Below are positions 8,991 to 18,105 of a stretch of 64,000 bases of DNA, piece after piece. The DNA is from an uncultured Gemmatimonadota bacterium (GTDB taxonomy: Bacteria > Gemmatimonadota > Gemmatimonadetes > Gemmatimonadales > Gemmatimonadaceae). A model generated the notes under the pieces. It was not told where the DNA came from and made no database searches. It worked only from the letters and a program-made list of their open reading frames with translations. Made by a program: the position numbers and the translations under genes. Position 1 is the stretch's first letter; each line of letters starts with the position of its first letter. The stretch is from assembly GCA_903882745.1 (NCBI GenBank), contig CAIRYG010000002.1, forward strand, positions 186,001-250,000. The letters run 5' to 3'.

Positions 8991-10148
8991 ATGACCAGCG
9001 TTGCTTCCGAAGCCCCGCGCGAACGCCTGCTCGCGCTCGATGTTTTTCGCGGCGCGACCGTCGCGGGAATGCTTCTCGTCAATAATCCTGGCACCTGGGG
9101 CGCCATCTTCCCGCCCCTCGAACACGCGGCGTGGAATGGGTGGACCCCCACCGACCTGATTTTCCCATTCTTCTTGTTCATCGCGGGTATTACCACGCAT
9201 CTCTCGCTGTCCGGGCGCCGAGCACGCGGCGCAACGGAGTCTGATATCCGACGCCAGATTATTCGGCGCGGCGTCATGATTGTTGGTTTTGGGCTGATGG
9301 TCGGGGTCTTCCCCTTCTACGACCTCGCCCGGTGGCAGCACGTGCGAATCCCTGGCGTACTGCAGCGGATTGGTGTGGCGTACACCCTGTCGGCGCTGAT
9401 TACCATGCGCGGCACCCTCAAACAGCAGGTGATGGTGCTTGTGGCGCTCTTGTACGGTTACTGGTTCGCGATGACCCTGATCCCAGTCCCCGGCGCTGAT
9501 GGAGGGATCGGCGCAAACCTGCTCGATGCGCCCTCGCGGACCCTCGCCGCGTGGACCGACCGGTTTCTGCTCGACGGCCACCTCTGGGTCAGCTCCAAAA
9601 CATGGGACCCGGAAGGCCTGCTCTCCACGATTCCGGCCATCGGCACGGCCATGCTGGGCGTCTTCACCGGGCGCTGGCTCGCCGAGAAACGCCCGCTGGA
9701 GGAGCGGTTGAACGGGTTATTTGCCGTCGGAGCGATCGGCATGATGATCGGTCTGATGTGGCATTGGTCGTTCCCGATCAATAAGTCGCTCTGGACCAGT
9801 TCCTATGTGGTCTTCACGGCTGGCATGGCCTGCGTGATTCTGGCGACGATTTCGTGGATTATCGACGTCCGGCGCGTTACGTGGTGGACCCCCCCACTCG
9901 TCATCTATGGAGTGAATCCCATCATCGCCTTTGTGGGTTCGGGGATGATGGCGCGCCTGATTTATACCCTGTGGAAGGTGGACTTCCACGGCAAACAGAC
10001 CGCAGTGCAAGCCGTCGTCTACCAGAGCGTGTTCGCGCCTTGGTTTGAACCTCGGGTAGCATCGCTGGCCTTTGCGATCTGTTTCGTGCTGTTCTGGTAC
10101 GGTATCCTCTGGGCGCTTTGGCGTAGGAACATCATATTTAAAGTGTGA
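8991..10148 (+). CDS. multi-pass membrane acyltransferase, HGSNAT/COG4299 (DUF5009) type
   Basis: 385-aa polytopic membrane protein of the family related to heparan-alpha-glucosaminide N-acetyltransferase. Diagnostic segments are RLLALDVFRG at the N-terminus followed by WTPTDLIFPFFLFIAG. About ten helices follow. Family members are thought to move acetyl groups from cytosolic acetyl-CoA to an amino sugar across the membrane. The ATG at 8991 has GAGGA five bases upstream; an upstream extension would run through the terminator hairpin. Its stop overlaps the start of dacB, so the two are probably translationally coupled, which points to cell-wall sugar modification (inference). Confidence 0.85.
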   Translation: MTSVASEAPRERLLALDVFRGATVAGMLLVNNPGTWGAIFPPLEHAAWNGWTPTDLIFPFFLFIAGITTHLSLSGRRARGATESDIRRQIIRRGVMIVGFGLMVGVFPFYDLARWQHVRIPGVLQRIGVAYTLSALITMRGTLKQQVMVLVALLYGYWFAMTLIPVPGADGGIGANLLDAPSRTLAAWTDRFLLDGHLWVSSKTWDPEGLLSTIPAIGTAMLGVFTGRWLAEKRPLEERLNGLFAVGAIGMMIGLMWHWSFPINKSLWTSSYVVFTAGMACVILATISWIIDVRRVTWWTPPLVIYGVNPIIAFVGSGMMARLIYTLWKVDFHGKQTAVQAVVYQSVFAPWFEPRVASLAFAICFVLFWYGILWALWRRNIIFKV

Positions 10149-11749
10149 ACCGCGTGATTTTTTCTTCCCTGCTGGCGCTGGCCCTTCCGATCCATCTTGG
10201 GGCCATGACCCCGGTCCAGTACGCCACCTCGCGCCCGACGATTGCCGTCGACGCGACGCGGCCGGCCCCCGCGGTTCCGGGGAAGAAGAAAGGGAAGAAA
10301 ACAAAGGCATCGGCGAAGCCCGCGGTGAGCACGACCGCCCACGCAAGCACGTCGCGCGCGGTTGGCGCCGTTGGCGCCGTTGGTGCCGACGCGCTGGATG
10401 CCCAGTTCCGTTCCGTGCTCAACCGCACGGGCAGCAAGGGCAAGTGGGGCGTCATCGTCATCTCCCTCTCGAGCGGCGACACCTTGTTCAACCACCACGG
10501 CGACGACCAGCTCCTCCCGGCGTCGACCATGAAGCTCTTCACCTCCGCGATGGCGCTCGATCGGTTCGGCGTCGGTGGGCACTTTGAGACCGAGGTGTTG
10601 CGTGCTGGCGCGATCGGCACCGATGGCACGCTCCGCGGCGATCTGATTTTGCGCGGGGCAGGCGACCCCATGCTCGCTGGAAAGGCCACCGATGAAGCGG
10701 GCGAGCCCCCGATGGAAGCACTCGCACGCCGGATTTCGGAAGCGGGCATTCGCCGCGTGAGCGGCACTATCGTCGCCGATGCGTCAGCGTTCGAAGAGCG
10801 CCGCATTCCTGATGGATGGAAGAAGAAATATCTGCAGGCTGGCTACGCCGCGCGCGTGTCGGCGCTGAGCTTCAACGAAAACAAGATCACGATGATTGTG
10901 CGCCCCGACGGTGATCATGCCGCGGTGTCGTTCAATCCGGCGGTGAGCGGCCTGCCGCTGAGCAACGAAGTGAAAATCGAGAAGGGCTCACGTGGCTCGC
11001 GCATCAGCTTCAAGCAGGACTCCACCGGCACGATGATCGTGCGCGGGACCATGGGGAGTCTCGCCCCGCAGCGTGACTTGTACTTTGTGGTCGAGCGGCC
11101 GGAACTCTTCGCCGCGGGCGCGCTCCGGGCCGCCCTCATTTCGCGCGGCGTGACCGTTGACGGCGCAACAGTACGCGCCGGGCGCGCGGTGGTCGATGCG
11201 CCGCGGGTCACGAGCGTCGCTTCGCCCTCGCTTGAGAAGATCGTCACGCAGATGAACGGCGAAAGCAACAATCACTTCGCCGAGTTGTTGTTCCGTGACG
11301 TCGCGCACGGCTCCGGGAGTGCGGGCACCGCCGAGAACGCCAACGTACTCCTCGGCCGGTTCCTCACGGAAAAGGCGCGCGTCGCACCGAAGGCCGTGTT
11401 CGCCGCCGATGGCAGCGGACTCTCGACCCTCGATCGCGTGACGCCGAGGGCCATGGTGCAGCTCCTGAGCTACGCCAAGAAGACGGCTTGGGGACCGGTG
11501 TTCGAAGCCTCGCTTCCCGTGGCTGGTCGCACGGAGACGCTGCGCAAGCGCATGAAGTGGACCTCGGCCATGGGCAACCTGCACGCCAAGACCGGAACCA
11601 CGAACGACGTAGCCTCGCTCGGCGGGTACGTAACGAGCAAGACCGGCGAGCTGCTCGCCTTCTCGTTCATCTACAATGGCAACGACCGCTGGCGCGCCAA
11701 GGACTCCATGGATCAGATGGGCGTGGCGCTGGCGAGCTTCAGCCGGTAG
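10145..11749 (+). CDS. dacB: D-alanyl-D-alanine carboxypeptidase/endopeptidase, PBP4 (S13) family
   Basis: 534-aa exported penicillin-binding protein. The three active-site motifs are present: Ser127-x-x-Lys130 (STMK), Ser374-x-Asn376 (SNN) and Lys482-Thr-Gly (KTG). A signal peptide at residues 1-20 is followed by a Lys/Ala-rich linker to about residue 75. The large insertion domain typical of class C PBP4 lies between the first two motifs. It trims or cleaves peptidoglycan cross-links in the periplasm. The GTG at 10145 overlaps the acyltransferase stop by four bases; a GTG at 10154 would also keep the signal peptide. Confidence 0.94.
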   Translation: MNRVIFSSLLALALPIHLGAMTPVQYATSRPTIAVDATRPAPAVPGKKKGKKTKASAKPAVSTTAHASTSRAVGAVGAVGADALDAQFRSVLNRTGSKGKWGVIVISLSSGDTLFNHHGDDQLLPASTMKLFTSAMALDRFGVGGHFETEVLRAGAIGTDGTLRGDLILRGAGDPMLAGKATDEAGEPPMEALARRISEAGIRRVSGTIVADASAFEERRIPDGWKKKYLQAGYAARVSALSFNENKITMIVRPDGDHAAVSFNPAVSGLPLSNEVKIEKGSRGSRISFKQDSTGTMIVRGTMGSLAPQRDLYFVVERPELFAAGALRAALISRGVTVDGATVRAGRAVVDAPRVTSVASPSLEKIVTQMNGESNNHFAELLFRDVAHGSGSAGTAENANVLLGRFLTEKARVAPKAVFAADGSGLSTLDRVTPRAMVQLLSYAKKTAWGPVFEASLPVAGRTETLRKRMKWTSAMGNLHAKTGTTNDVASLGGYVTSKTGELLAFSFIYNGNDRWRAKDSMDQMGVALASFSR

Positions 11750-11834
11750 ATCGCGCAGCCGGTAGATCACCAGCCGATAGCTCGCGCAGTCAGCGCCACC
11801 GAGGACGGTGAGCGCGCGTGGAGGAAGACCCGCG

Positions 11835-12710
11835 TTAGGGCTTCCTCCCTCCCGTCCAGATGACGAGCATGCCGCAGGACATATCATTGCCCTGCAGCTC
11901 CATCGGAATATTCGCGCCACGCCGATAGAACTCAGCAGCCACGAGCGCCTCGGGACTGAGGTAGGAATCGATGCTCACGGTGTTCTTCGCCGTTGCCGGC
12001 TCAAAGCGTCCTCCGGCACGGGCCATGGAGCCCGCGCTGATGCTCTGCGACTTCTTGCCGGGCTGCGGGTTGATGACCGCGCCGTCGATCACCACGGTGA
12101 CCTCGCATCCCATGACATCGACCGCGGCGACCGTTCCGGTCGCCACATCGCGCCGGAACTGCAGCCCTGGAAACTCCCGGAGGACGTCGGTGGCAAGATT
12201 GGGATTGCGCCGCTCAATATCTTCCGGCCCGAGGAAAAATCCACTGCCTGCACCTTTCTGGCGCTCGAGCGCCCGTCGGTAGAAGCCTTGTAGTCCGAGG
12301 GGGAGCATCTTCTTTTCGATGATGTCGACCTGCGCCAGACGGTTCACCGTGGGCTCGAGCGTCACCGTGAGGACGCGGGTGGTGTCGTACACAACGACGG
12401 TCCCCTTGAACGGCAAGAATCCCAGCCGTCGCGCCTCCAGCTTCATAGGACCCGGAATCACATTCCCAATCGCGATGGTGCCGGACGAGTCCGCGATGCG
12501 TGCGTTACCGCCCTCGATCCACGCCGTGGCGAATGGAACCGGCGCACCCTGCGGGGACACCACGCGCAGCGTCCTTCCCTGCGCGTCGGCACGATGCGTC
12601 GGTGCGAGCAGGCTCGCGGTAAGGACGAATGCCGTCAGGACGAACACGACAATCCGCGGCGCGGTCGTCCGGCGCACGGCGCTGCCTGCGGATACAGTGT
12701 GCTGTCCCAT
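11835..12710 (-). CDS. exported protein with carboxypeptidase-regulatory-like and TonB-plug-like domains
   Basis: 291-aa protein. After a signal peptide ending at ADAQ (about residue 44) comes a carboxypeptidase regulatory-like beta-sandwich (about 46-125, with the ARRLGF pattern), then a segment (about 150-285) resembling a TonB-dependent-receptor plug (DVLREFPGLQF, VVIDG). No barrel follows, so it is not a transporter by itself. Two cysteines in GCEV and MSCGM could form a disulfide. Such short plug proteins are frequent in Gemmatimonadota and Bacteroidota and have no settled function. Last gene of a three-gene minus-strand run, six bases after the hydrolase. Confidence 0.75.
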   Translation of the reverse strand: MGQHTVSAGSAVRRTTAPRIVVFVLTAFVLTASLLAPTHRADAQGRTLRVVSPQGAPVPFATAWIEGGNARIADSSGTIAIGNVIPGPMKLEARRLGFLPFKGTVVVYDTTRVLTVTLEPTVNRLAQVDIIEKKMLPLGLQGFYRRALERQKGAGSGFFLGPEDIERRNPNLATDVLREFPGLQFRRDVATGTVAAVDVMGCEVTVVIDGAVINPQPGKKSQSISAGSMARAGGRFEPATAKNTVSIDSYLSPEALVAAEFYRRGANIPMELQGNDMSCGMLVIWTGGRKP

Positions 12711-12716
12711 CGCTCC

Positions 12717-13640
12717 TTAGCGCTTTCGGTCGATGAACGTGGTCATCACCCGCACGAACTCGGGCTGCATGTCCTCGAGCAGCGCGGCGTGATCGCCCTG
12801 CTTGATCGTGACCCACTGCTTGTCCTTGACCGTGAGCCGGTCAAAGAACTTGCGCTGTGATGCCTCGGGAGCGAGCGGGTCGTGCTCGCCGGTGATCAGC
12901 AGGGTCGGCACCGTGAGCTTGGCTGGCGACAGGGCGTTGTACTCTTCCATCCGCCGCCAGTCGCTCCGGACCGGATCTGCAGCGAGCGCAGCCTTCACAT
13001 AGAGCTCAATCGCTCGAGCGCTAATGGTGGGTGTGATAAAATCCGAGGCGGCGGCTTTCGCCGTAGTCGCGGCGCGCTTGGGGACAATCGTGTCGGGGCC
13101 GGTGACGCTCAGCGAGTCGGGATCTTTCCAATAGCCGAAAAGCACGAGCGATGAAATCAGCTCGGGATGCTGCTGCGCCATCAGGTGCGCCACCGTTGAG
13201 CCATTCGACCAGCCAAACAGGGCGGGCTTACCGGTGACACCGCTGTTCTTGGTGACCCATTCGACCGCAGCCGCGAGATCGGCCGCCGAGCGATTCGGGT
13301 TCACCCACCCCGATGCGTCGCGCGGGGTGCCGCCGTAGCCGCGCAAGTCGAGCGCGTAGACCGCGTACCCCTTGGCCACGAGCGCATCCATGAGTGAGCG
13401 GTGCTCGCCCGGGACCTGGAGATCAAAATCAGGAAGCGAGCTCCAGGTGCGCCCGTGGAGTAGCACAATCGCCCGCGTGGGCTTGGCGGCACGTTTCTCC
13501 CACAGCGCCATCGGATGGCCGTCCGACTGCACCGTGTGTTTGATCGGCAGGCCCTGCGCGAACGCGGCGGAAACGCCAGCTGTCAGCACCAAGGCAATCG
13601 TTGCGATACGCGTTGCGATACGCGTTGCGATACGAGTCAT
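12717..13640 (-). CDS. exported alpha/beta hydrolase
   Basis: 307-aa alpha/beta-hydrolase with signal peptide (cleavage near AFAQ, residue 29). The nucleophile elbow is GWSNGS, the oxyanion region LLHGRTW, the acid probably Asp in GEHDPLA and the base His in GDHAAL near the C-terminus. Substrate unknown; esterase or C-C hydrolase are both possible. The n-region of its signal peptide is made of a repeated TRIA unit from a 12-bp tandem repeat. The start ATG overlaps the stop of the upstream saccharopine-dehydrogenase-like gene (ATGA), indicating translational coupling. Confidence 0.85.
   Translation of the reverse strand: MTRIATRIATRIATIALVLTAGVSAAFAQGLPIKHTVQSDGHPMALWEKRAAKPTRAIVLLHGRTWSSLPDFDLQVPGEHRSLMDALVAKGYAVYALDLRGYGGTPRDASGWVNPNRSAADLAAAVEWVTKNSGVTGKPALFGWSNGSTVAHLMAQQHPELISSLVLFGYWKDPDSLSVTGPDTIVPKRAATTAKAAASDFITPTISARAIELYVKAALAADPVRSDWRRMEEYNALSPAKLTVPTLLITGEHDPLAPEASQRKFFDRLTVKDKQWVTIKQGDHAALLEDMQPEFVRVMTTFIDRKR
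13599..13634 (-). repeat. three perfect 12-bp tandem repeats in a signal peptide
   Basis: Unit CGTTGCGATACG repeated three times without error, inside the first codons of the alpha/beta hydrolase gene. It encodes a repeated four-residue TRIA unit, so gain or loss of units keeps the frame and changes only the positively charged n-region of the signal peptide. Confidence 0.9.
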
Positions 13641-14788
13641 GCGACCAACTCCTTGATGAGGATACCCCGCGTGGCGAGTTCGGCAATGTATCGCTCGCCC
13701 GGCACCGCCTCGTCTGGCGTATGCACGCCGGCAGGCGCCACAACACCAGCCACTTGGAGGAGCCCGGTAATCGCGAGCGAGAAGCCCGTTGTACGCTCCA
13801 TCGCGGTAATCCCCTTAGCCTCGTCGTACCGGTCCACCAGCTCCCAGCTGTGCGTCACGGGCCTCCCGTCCTTTACCCCGCGCACGACCACGCGGAGTGC
13901 CACGAGATCACGCCCCTTGGGCTTCTTGAGCTTGGGGCCCATCGTGGCGACCGCCACATCGCGCGGACTGACCTGCTGCCCCTTCACATCAATCGGCGCG
14001 AGGTCGAGCAATCCGAGCTCGCGCACCGCCTCCATGATGTGCGCGTGCCCCGGATACCGGAGCGTCTTGTACTCCATCGACGGGATCTTCCCTTCGTAGC
14101 GCTGCGCCATGGTGCTCAGCCCCCCGGCGGTATGGAAGGCCTCGAGCTCCCCCACTGGTGCATCGAACTGCACGGGCTCCACCTCGCTGAGCGCCTTCAC
14201 TTCCATCCGCTTGCCGTCTCGCACAATCCAGCTGAGCGTCGTGTAGTAGTCGAGCACCCCCTCGAGTGAATACACGATCTGGTATTTGAGTGGGCCTTCG
14301 GGCGTCTGCGGAAGGCCGCCAACAAAAATCTTGACGCTCTCCGTGGTATCACAGCGTGAGATGCCCAGTTGTGCGAGAATGTTCACCATGCCTGGCGCGA
14401 GCCCGCAATCGGGAATCACGGTGACCCCAGCGGCCTTGGCCTCAGCGTCTAGCGCCTTCTGCTTATTCACAATCCCCGTGTTGCCGCCTAGGTCGCAGAA
14501 GTGCACGCCGCACGCGAGCGCGGCGCGGGTCGTCTCGAGATTAAAGTAGTACGGCAGTGCACACATCACCGCGGCAACACCCTGCATGGCCTGTCGCGCG
14601 GCGGCAGGGTCGCGCGCGTCCAGCGGGAGCAACACCAATCGCGGATCGTTGCGATACGGCGTGAGGAACGCGGGGAGTGCGCCGAACTCGCGATCCGCGA
14701 GGCGCACTTCGGTCACCGCGGGATGTTGCAGGAGGTCGTAGGCGCACGCTGACCCTTGGAGCCCGGCGCCGAGCACAAGCATTCTCAT
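13637..14788 (-). CDS. saccharopine dehydrogenase-family oxidoreductase
   Basis: 383-aa protein with an N-terminal Rossmann fold (VLGAGLQGSACAYDL, GxGxxG pattern), the central CDLGGNTGIV and the CGLAPGMVN segment of saccharopine dehydrogenase/lysine 6-dehydrogenase-like proteins, and the C-terminal saccharopine dehydrogenase domain. It probably reduces or oxidises an amino-acid derived imine with NAD(P). I chose the ATG at 14788 because homology to the Rossmann start begins there; the frame can extend 14 codons further. The downstream hydrolase starts in an ATGA overlap. Which amino acid it acts on is not shown by the sequence. Confidence 0.85.
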   Translation of the reverse strand: MRMLVLGAGLQGSACAYDLLQHPAVTEVRLADREFGALPAFLTPYRNDPRLVLLPLDARDPAAARQAMQGVAAVMCALPYYFNLETTRAALACGVHFCDLGGNTGIVNKQKALDAEAKAAGVTVIPDCGLAPGMVNILAQLGISRCDTTESVKIFVGGLPQTPEGPLKYQIVYSLEGVLDYYTTLSWIVRDGKRMEVKALSEVEPVQFDAPVGELEAFHTAGGLSTMAQRYEGKIPSMEYKTLRYPGHAHIMEAVRELGLLDLAPIDVKGQQVSPRDVAVATMGPKLKKPKGRDLVALRVVVRGVKDGRPVTHSWELVDRYDEAKGITAMERTTGFSLAITGLLQVAGVVAPAGVHTPDEAVPGERYIAELATRGILIKELVA

Positions 14789-14816
14789 AGGAAATCCGGC
14801 CGTAAGGTGATCCGTC

Positions 14817-14828
14817 GAGAATATTCTC
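14817..14828. promoter_or_regulatory. 12-bp palindrome in divergent intergenic region
   Basis: Perfect palindrome GAGAATATTCTC in the 84-base gap between two divergently transcribed genes (saccharopine-dehydrogenase-like on minus, CoA-binding protein on plus). A TAAAAT at 14839-14844 could be the -10 of the plus-strand gene, but no good -35 accompanies it. It may be an operator serving one or both genes. Confidence 0.35.
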
Positions 14829-14872
14829 ACTACCCCTGTAAAATAGCCCTATCGGCGCGCTAGAGTTAGCAC

Positions 14873-15319
14873 ATGACGGAACACTGGAAGCGACGCCTGA
14901 TTGAGCACGAGGACTGTATTGGCGAGCTCCTGCATCGCGCGCAGACCATTGCGGTGCTGGGGATCAAGGATGGCTCCGATCCGGACCTTCCGGCCAATTA
15001 CGTTCCGGCCTACGCGCAATCGCAGGGATTCACGATCATCCCGGTCCCGGTCTACTATCCCGAGGTCACCCGAATCCTCGGTGCGCACGTCTACCGGACC
15101 ATCGCAGCGATTCCTGAGCGCGTGGACCTTGTCACGATTTTTCGGCGCCCCACCGACATCCCCGCGCACCTGGAGGACATTATTGCGGCGCGTCCACGGG
15201 CGGTCTGGTTTCAGCTCGGCATTCGCAACGCCGACGCGGCGGATCAACTCGCCCGCGCTGGGATTTGGGTTGTGCAGGACCGATGCCTGCAGGTCGAGCT
15301 CCGACAGTGGGGCTGGTAA
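14873..15319 (+). CDS. CoA-binding domain protein (YccU/COG1832 type)
   Basis: 148-aa single-domain Rossmann-like protein of the CoA-binding family related to succinyl-CoA synthetase alpha N-termini. Recognisable parts are TIAVLGIKDG, the IPVPVYYPEV strand, VDLVTIFRRP and the late VVQDRCLQVE segment with the conserved Cys. No catalytic His, so it probably binds CoA or a nucleotide without making succinyl-CoA. Single gene, divergent from the upstream operon and convergent with the M1 peptidase gene. Cytosolic; role not established in the family. Confidence 0.87.
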   Translation: MTEHWKRRLIEHEDCIGELLHRAQTIAVLGIKDGSDPDLPANYVPAYAQSQGFTIIPVPVYYPEVTRILGAHVYRTIAAIPERVDLVTIFRRPTDIPAHLEDIIAARPRAVWFQLGIRNADAADQLARAGIWVVQDRCLQVELRQWGW

Positions 15320-15355
15320 CCCGCTGCTGAGACAGCACGCAACAGCCGAATCCCG

Positions 15356-16999
15356 CTACTTCGCCGTGAAGGTCGCGAGCACGGCGACGCCGGGGTCCAC
15401 GGTCAGCGCGCGCGGCGCGCTCCGCATGGGCACCACAACCTCGGCGCGCGACTGCGCACCGATCTCGAGCACCTGCGTGCGTGTTGCGCCCGCGGCGTCG
15501 GTGATCGCCACTGGCAGCTTCAGTCGATACGGCGCGAAGCGACTCCCTTGCTCGACCACCACGTGGAGTTCGTGCTTTGTGGTATCGTAGCGCCAGGACG
15601 TGGCGAGTTCCGCAACACCGGGGCGTCGCAACCACTGATCAAAGAACCAGCGCAGGTCACGTCCCGCACGCTTCTCCACGGCTGCGCGCAGGTCGTCGGT
15701 GAGTGCCGTCGCATGCTTGTGCGCGGCCCAGTAGTCCCGAATACCACCAAAGAAGGCGCTGTCGCCGACTTCCTGTCGCAACATGTGCAGCACCCACCCG
15801 CCCTTCTGATAGCTGTTGTCATTGAGCAACGCCATCAAATTTGTCTGCAGGGTATCGATGACAGGGCGCGAAGCGACGTTCGCACTCTTCACGAGCCCCT
15901 CGCGATCGCGGCGAAGGTGTCCCACCAACGCCGAGTCGCCAAAGGCGTGCCCGAGGTAGAGCGCCGAGAAGTAGGTGGCGAATCCCTCGGACAACCAGAG
16001 ATGCCCCCATTCACGTTCGGTCACCGCATCGCCGAACCACTGGTGGGCGGTTTCGTGCGCGATCAATCCCGCATCGGCACCTTTGCGACGGAAGATCTTG
16101 TCGTCGTAGAAGATCGCGCTGGCGTTCTCCATCCCGCCGAACCGAGTGCTGCTCTGAAGATGCGAGAGCTTCTCATAGGGAAACGGACCGACCAAACGTC
16201 CGAAGTACTCGACAATATCACCCGCGCGCGCGAACTCCCCTGGGGCCATATGCCGTTGTTCCGGCGCCACGTACAACTGTTGCGGTACGCAGCCCGGAAA
16301 CTCGGCGACACCGCAGGCCGTCGTGCCTAATTCGAAGCGCACCAGTGGCGCGGCCGCAATCACCATGAGGTAGGCGGCAATCGGGCGAGACTCGCGCCAA
16401 CGCGTCACGGTCCAGCTCACGGGTCGGCCGGCGGATCCGTCGGGATCGCGCGGGGTCGGGAGCGGCGTTTCTTCGACGAGCGAACCATTGGCGATCACGC
16501 GGCGATCGCTTGGCGCTTTAACCGTCCACGAAACGGTTGCTTTGTCGGACGGATGGTCGATCGACGGGATCCATCGACGCGCGCGATTCGGCCAGTTGTC
16601 GCCGAACGCCATCCATCGTCCGGCGCTGTCTGTCCCGATGATCAACCCATCGGTAACCGCTCCACCATACTGTACCGCGACCGTGAACCGCGACGTCGCG
16701 CCTGCGACCGCCACGCGCAGCGACGACGAGTCGCGCACAAAGCGCACGTCTTTTCCGTCGAGCTGGACGCGCGACACGGTCAGATCGAGCAAGTCCAAGC
16801 GGAGCGTGTCACCCGGCCCCATGCGCTGCACAGTCAGCACGGCATTCCCGGCGATGGTCTTTCCCGTTTCGGGCAACTCCAGCGACAGGTCGTAGTTGAC
16901 CACGTGGAACGGGCGCGACGTTGGCGTCGGCGCTCCCTGCTGGGCCCATGCGGTCTGGGCGAGGAACACGGCACCAAGCACGAGCCGGACCGTCTTCAT
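15356..16999 (-). CDS. exported M1-family metallopeptidase
   Basis: 547-aa gluzincin aminopeptidase, shorter than and only distantly similar to the M1 protein at the left end of the window. Signal peptide MKTVRLVLGAVFLAQ, cleavage near TAWAQ. Zinc ligands His315 and His319 (HETAH) with Glu338 in WLSEGF; GGMENASAIFYDD supplies the canonical M1 exopeptidase GAMEN-like motif. The C-terminal beta domain after residue 450 resembles other short M1 enzymes. The ATG at 16999 has GAGG seven bases upstream. Last gene of the minus-strand run starting at gyrA, 11 bases after the kinase gene. Confidence 0.93.
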   Translation of the reverse strand: MKTVRLVLGAVFLAQTAWAQQGAPTPTSRPFHVVNYDLSLELPETGKTIAGNAVLTVQRMGPGDTLRLDLLDLTVSRVQLDGKDVRFVRDSSSLRVAVAGATSRFTVAVQYGGAVTDGLIIGTDSAGRWMAFGDNWPNRARRWIPSIDHPSDKATVSWTVKAPSDRRVIANGSLVEETPLPTPRDPDGSAGRPVSWTVTRWRESRPIAAYLMVIAAAPLVRFELGTTACGVAEFPGCVPQQLYVAPEQRHMAPGEFARAGDIVEYFGRLVGPFPYEKLSHLQSSTRFGGMENASAIFYDDKIFRRKGADAGLIAHETAHQWFGDAVTEREWGHLWLSEGFATYFSALYLGHAFGDSALVGHLRRDREGLVKSANVASRPVIDTLQTNLMALLNDNSYQKGGWVLHMLRQEVGDSAFFGGIRDYWAAHKHATALTDDLRAAVEKRAGRDLRWFFDQWLRRPGVAELATSWRYDTTKHELHVVVEQGSRFAPYRLKLPVAITDAAGATRTQVLEIGAQSRAEVVVPMRSAPRALTVDPGVAVLATFTAK

Positions 17000-17010
17000 A
17001 TGTACCTCGG

Positions 17011-18105
17011 TCAACGCTTGAAAAGTTTACTTAGCAAACCACCACCCGTGACCGGAGAGGTGGGGGGCGCTGCAGCGGCCGCGAACTCGCGCGCGAAATC
17101 GACGGTCGACGCAGGTCGCGCGTCGGGATCCCGCGCCATCGCGCGCAACAACGCGTTCTCTACGGCCTCGGGGAACGAGAGATCCGGACGACGTTCCCGC
17201 AGGGGAATCGGCTCGGCGCGCAATCGCGCGATCATCAGTTCCTGCTGATTGCGCCCGTCGAACGGGAGCTTTCCCGTGAGCATCTCGTAGGTCATCAGCG
17301 CCAGCGAATACACATCCGTGCGCGCGTCGAGCGTTTTGCCGCGCAGCTGCTCGGGACTCATAAACTCTGGCGTGCCGAGGATGATCCCGGTGGCCGTGAG
17401 CTTCTCGAGTTCCGCTCCGGAACGTCGTTCCTTGGCGAGGCCAAAGTCCATCACGACCGCCGACTCCACGCCGTCTGCACGGGTGCAGATCATCACGTTC
17501 TCGGGCTTCAGATCGCGGTGGATGATCTTGAGATCATGCGCTACTTGCAACCCAGCGCCAATCTCGGTCACCCACCTCGCCACCTGCGACAGGGGAATCA
17601 CCCCCAATCGGTTGTTCCGGTCGCTCAGTACTTCCCCTTCCACGAAGGGCATTACGACATACACGAGCCCATCCTCTGTTTCGCCCATCCGCACGATATG
17701 ACACACGTTTGGATGTTCGAGCCGGATGCCGAGCGCGGCCTCACGGCGGAGGCGCGCCATCGCGTTGGTGTCTTGCGACAATCCCGGCGACAGAATCTTG
17801 ATCGCGTAGCGTTCGTTGGTGGAGACATCGTGCGCGAGATACACGTACGACATTCCCCCTTCCCCGACTTTCTTGACAATATGATATCGACCGTCGAGCA
17901 CTTGGCCGGCCATGCTCGAGTGGCGCAGTTCCGTCTTTTGCTCGCCCTCGGTTATGGCTGCGCGCGGGGCGGTTTCACCGGGCTGACTGGTTGGCGTCGG
18001 TGCAACCGGCGTGCCTCCCATCGGTAGCAGGCGGCCGCCGTCCTTGGCGCAGAACTTCACGTCCCCTTCATACACGGTGCCGCACGTTGGGCAACGCAGC
18101 TTCAC
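17011..18105 (-). CDS. Ser/Thr protein kinase with N-terminal zinc ribbon
   Basis: 364-aa Hanks-type kinase. An N-terminal zinc-ribbon-like segment (CPTC near residue 6, then FCAKDGG) precedes the kinase domain (about 65-330). Kinase motifs: Gly-loop GEGGMSYVYLA, the Lys in YAIKIL, HRDLKPEN with Asp198, DFGLAK and the SPEQL segment. No transmembrane helix or extracellular sensor follows, so it is a soluble cytosolic kinase ending in a short Ala/Pro linker and basic tail. The GTG start overlaps the dehydratase stop by four bases (GTGA) and has GGGAG upstream. Substrates unknown. Confidence 0.94.
   Translation of the reverse strand: MKLRCPTCGTVYEGDVKFCAKDGGRLLPMGGTPVAPTPTSQPGETAPRAAITEGEQKTELRHSSMAGQVLDGRYHIVKKVGEGGMSYVYLAHDVSTNERYAIKILSPGLSQDTNAMARLRREAALGIRLEHPNVCHIVRMGETEDGLVYVVMPFVEGEVLSDRNNRLGVIPLSQVARWVTEIGAGLQVAHDLKIIHRDLKPENVMICTRADGVESAVVMDFGLAKERRSGAELEKLTATGIILGTPEFMSPEQLRGKTLDARTDVYSLALMTYEMLTGKLPFDGRNQQELMIARLRAEPIPLRERRPDLSFPEAVENALLRAMARDPDARPASTVDFAREFAAAAAPPTSPVTGGGLLSKLFKR

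Noticed and set aside
12510-12720. Second small gene on the plus strand opposite the plug-like protein
   Set aside because: Only antisense frames without motif; the minus-strand signal peptide and domains explain the region.
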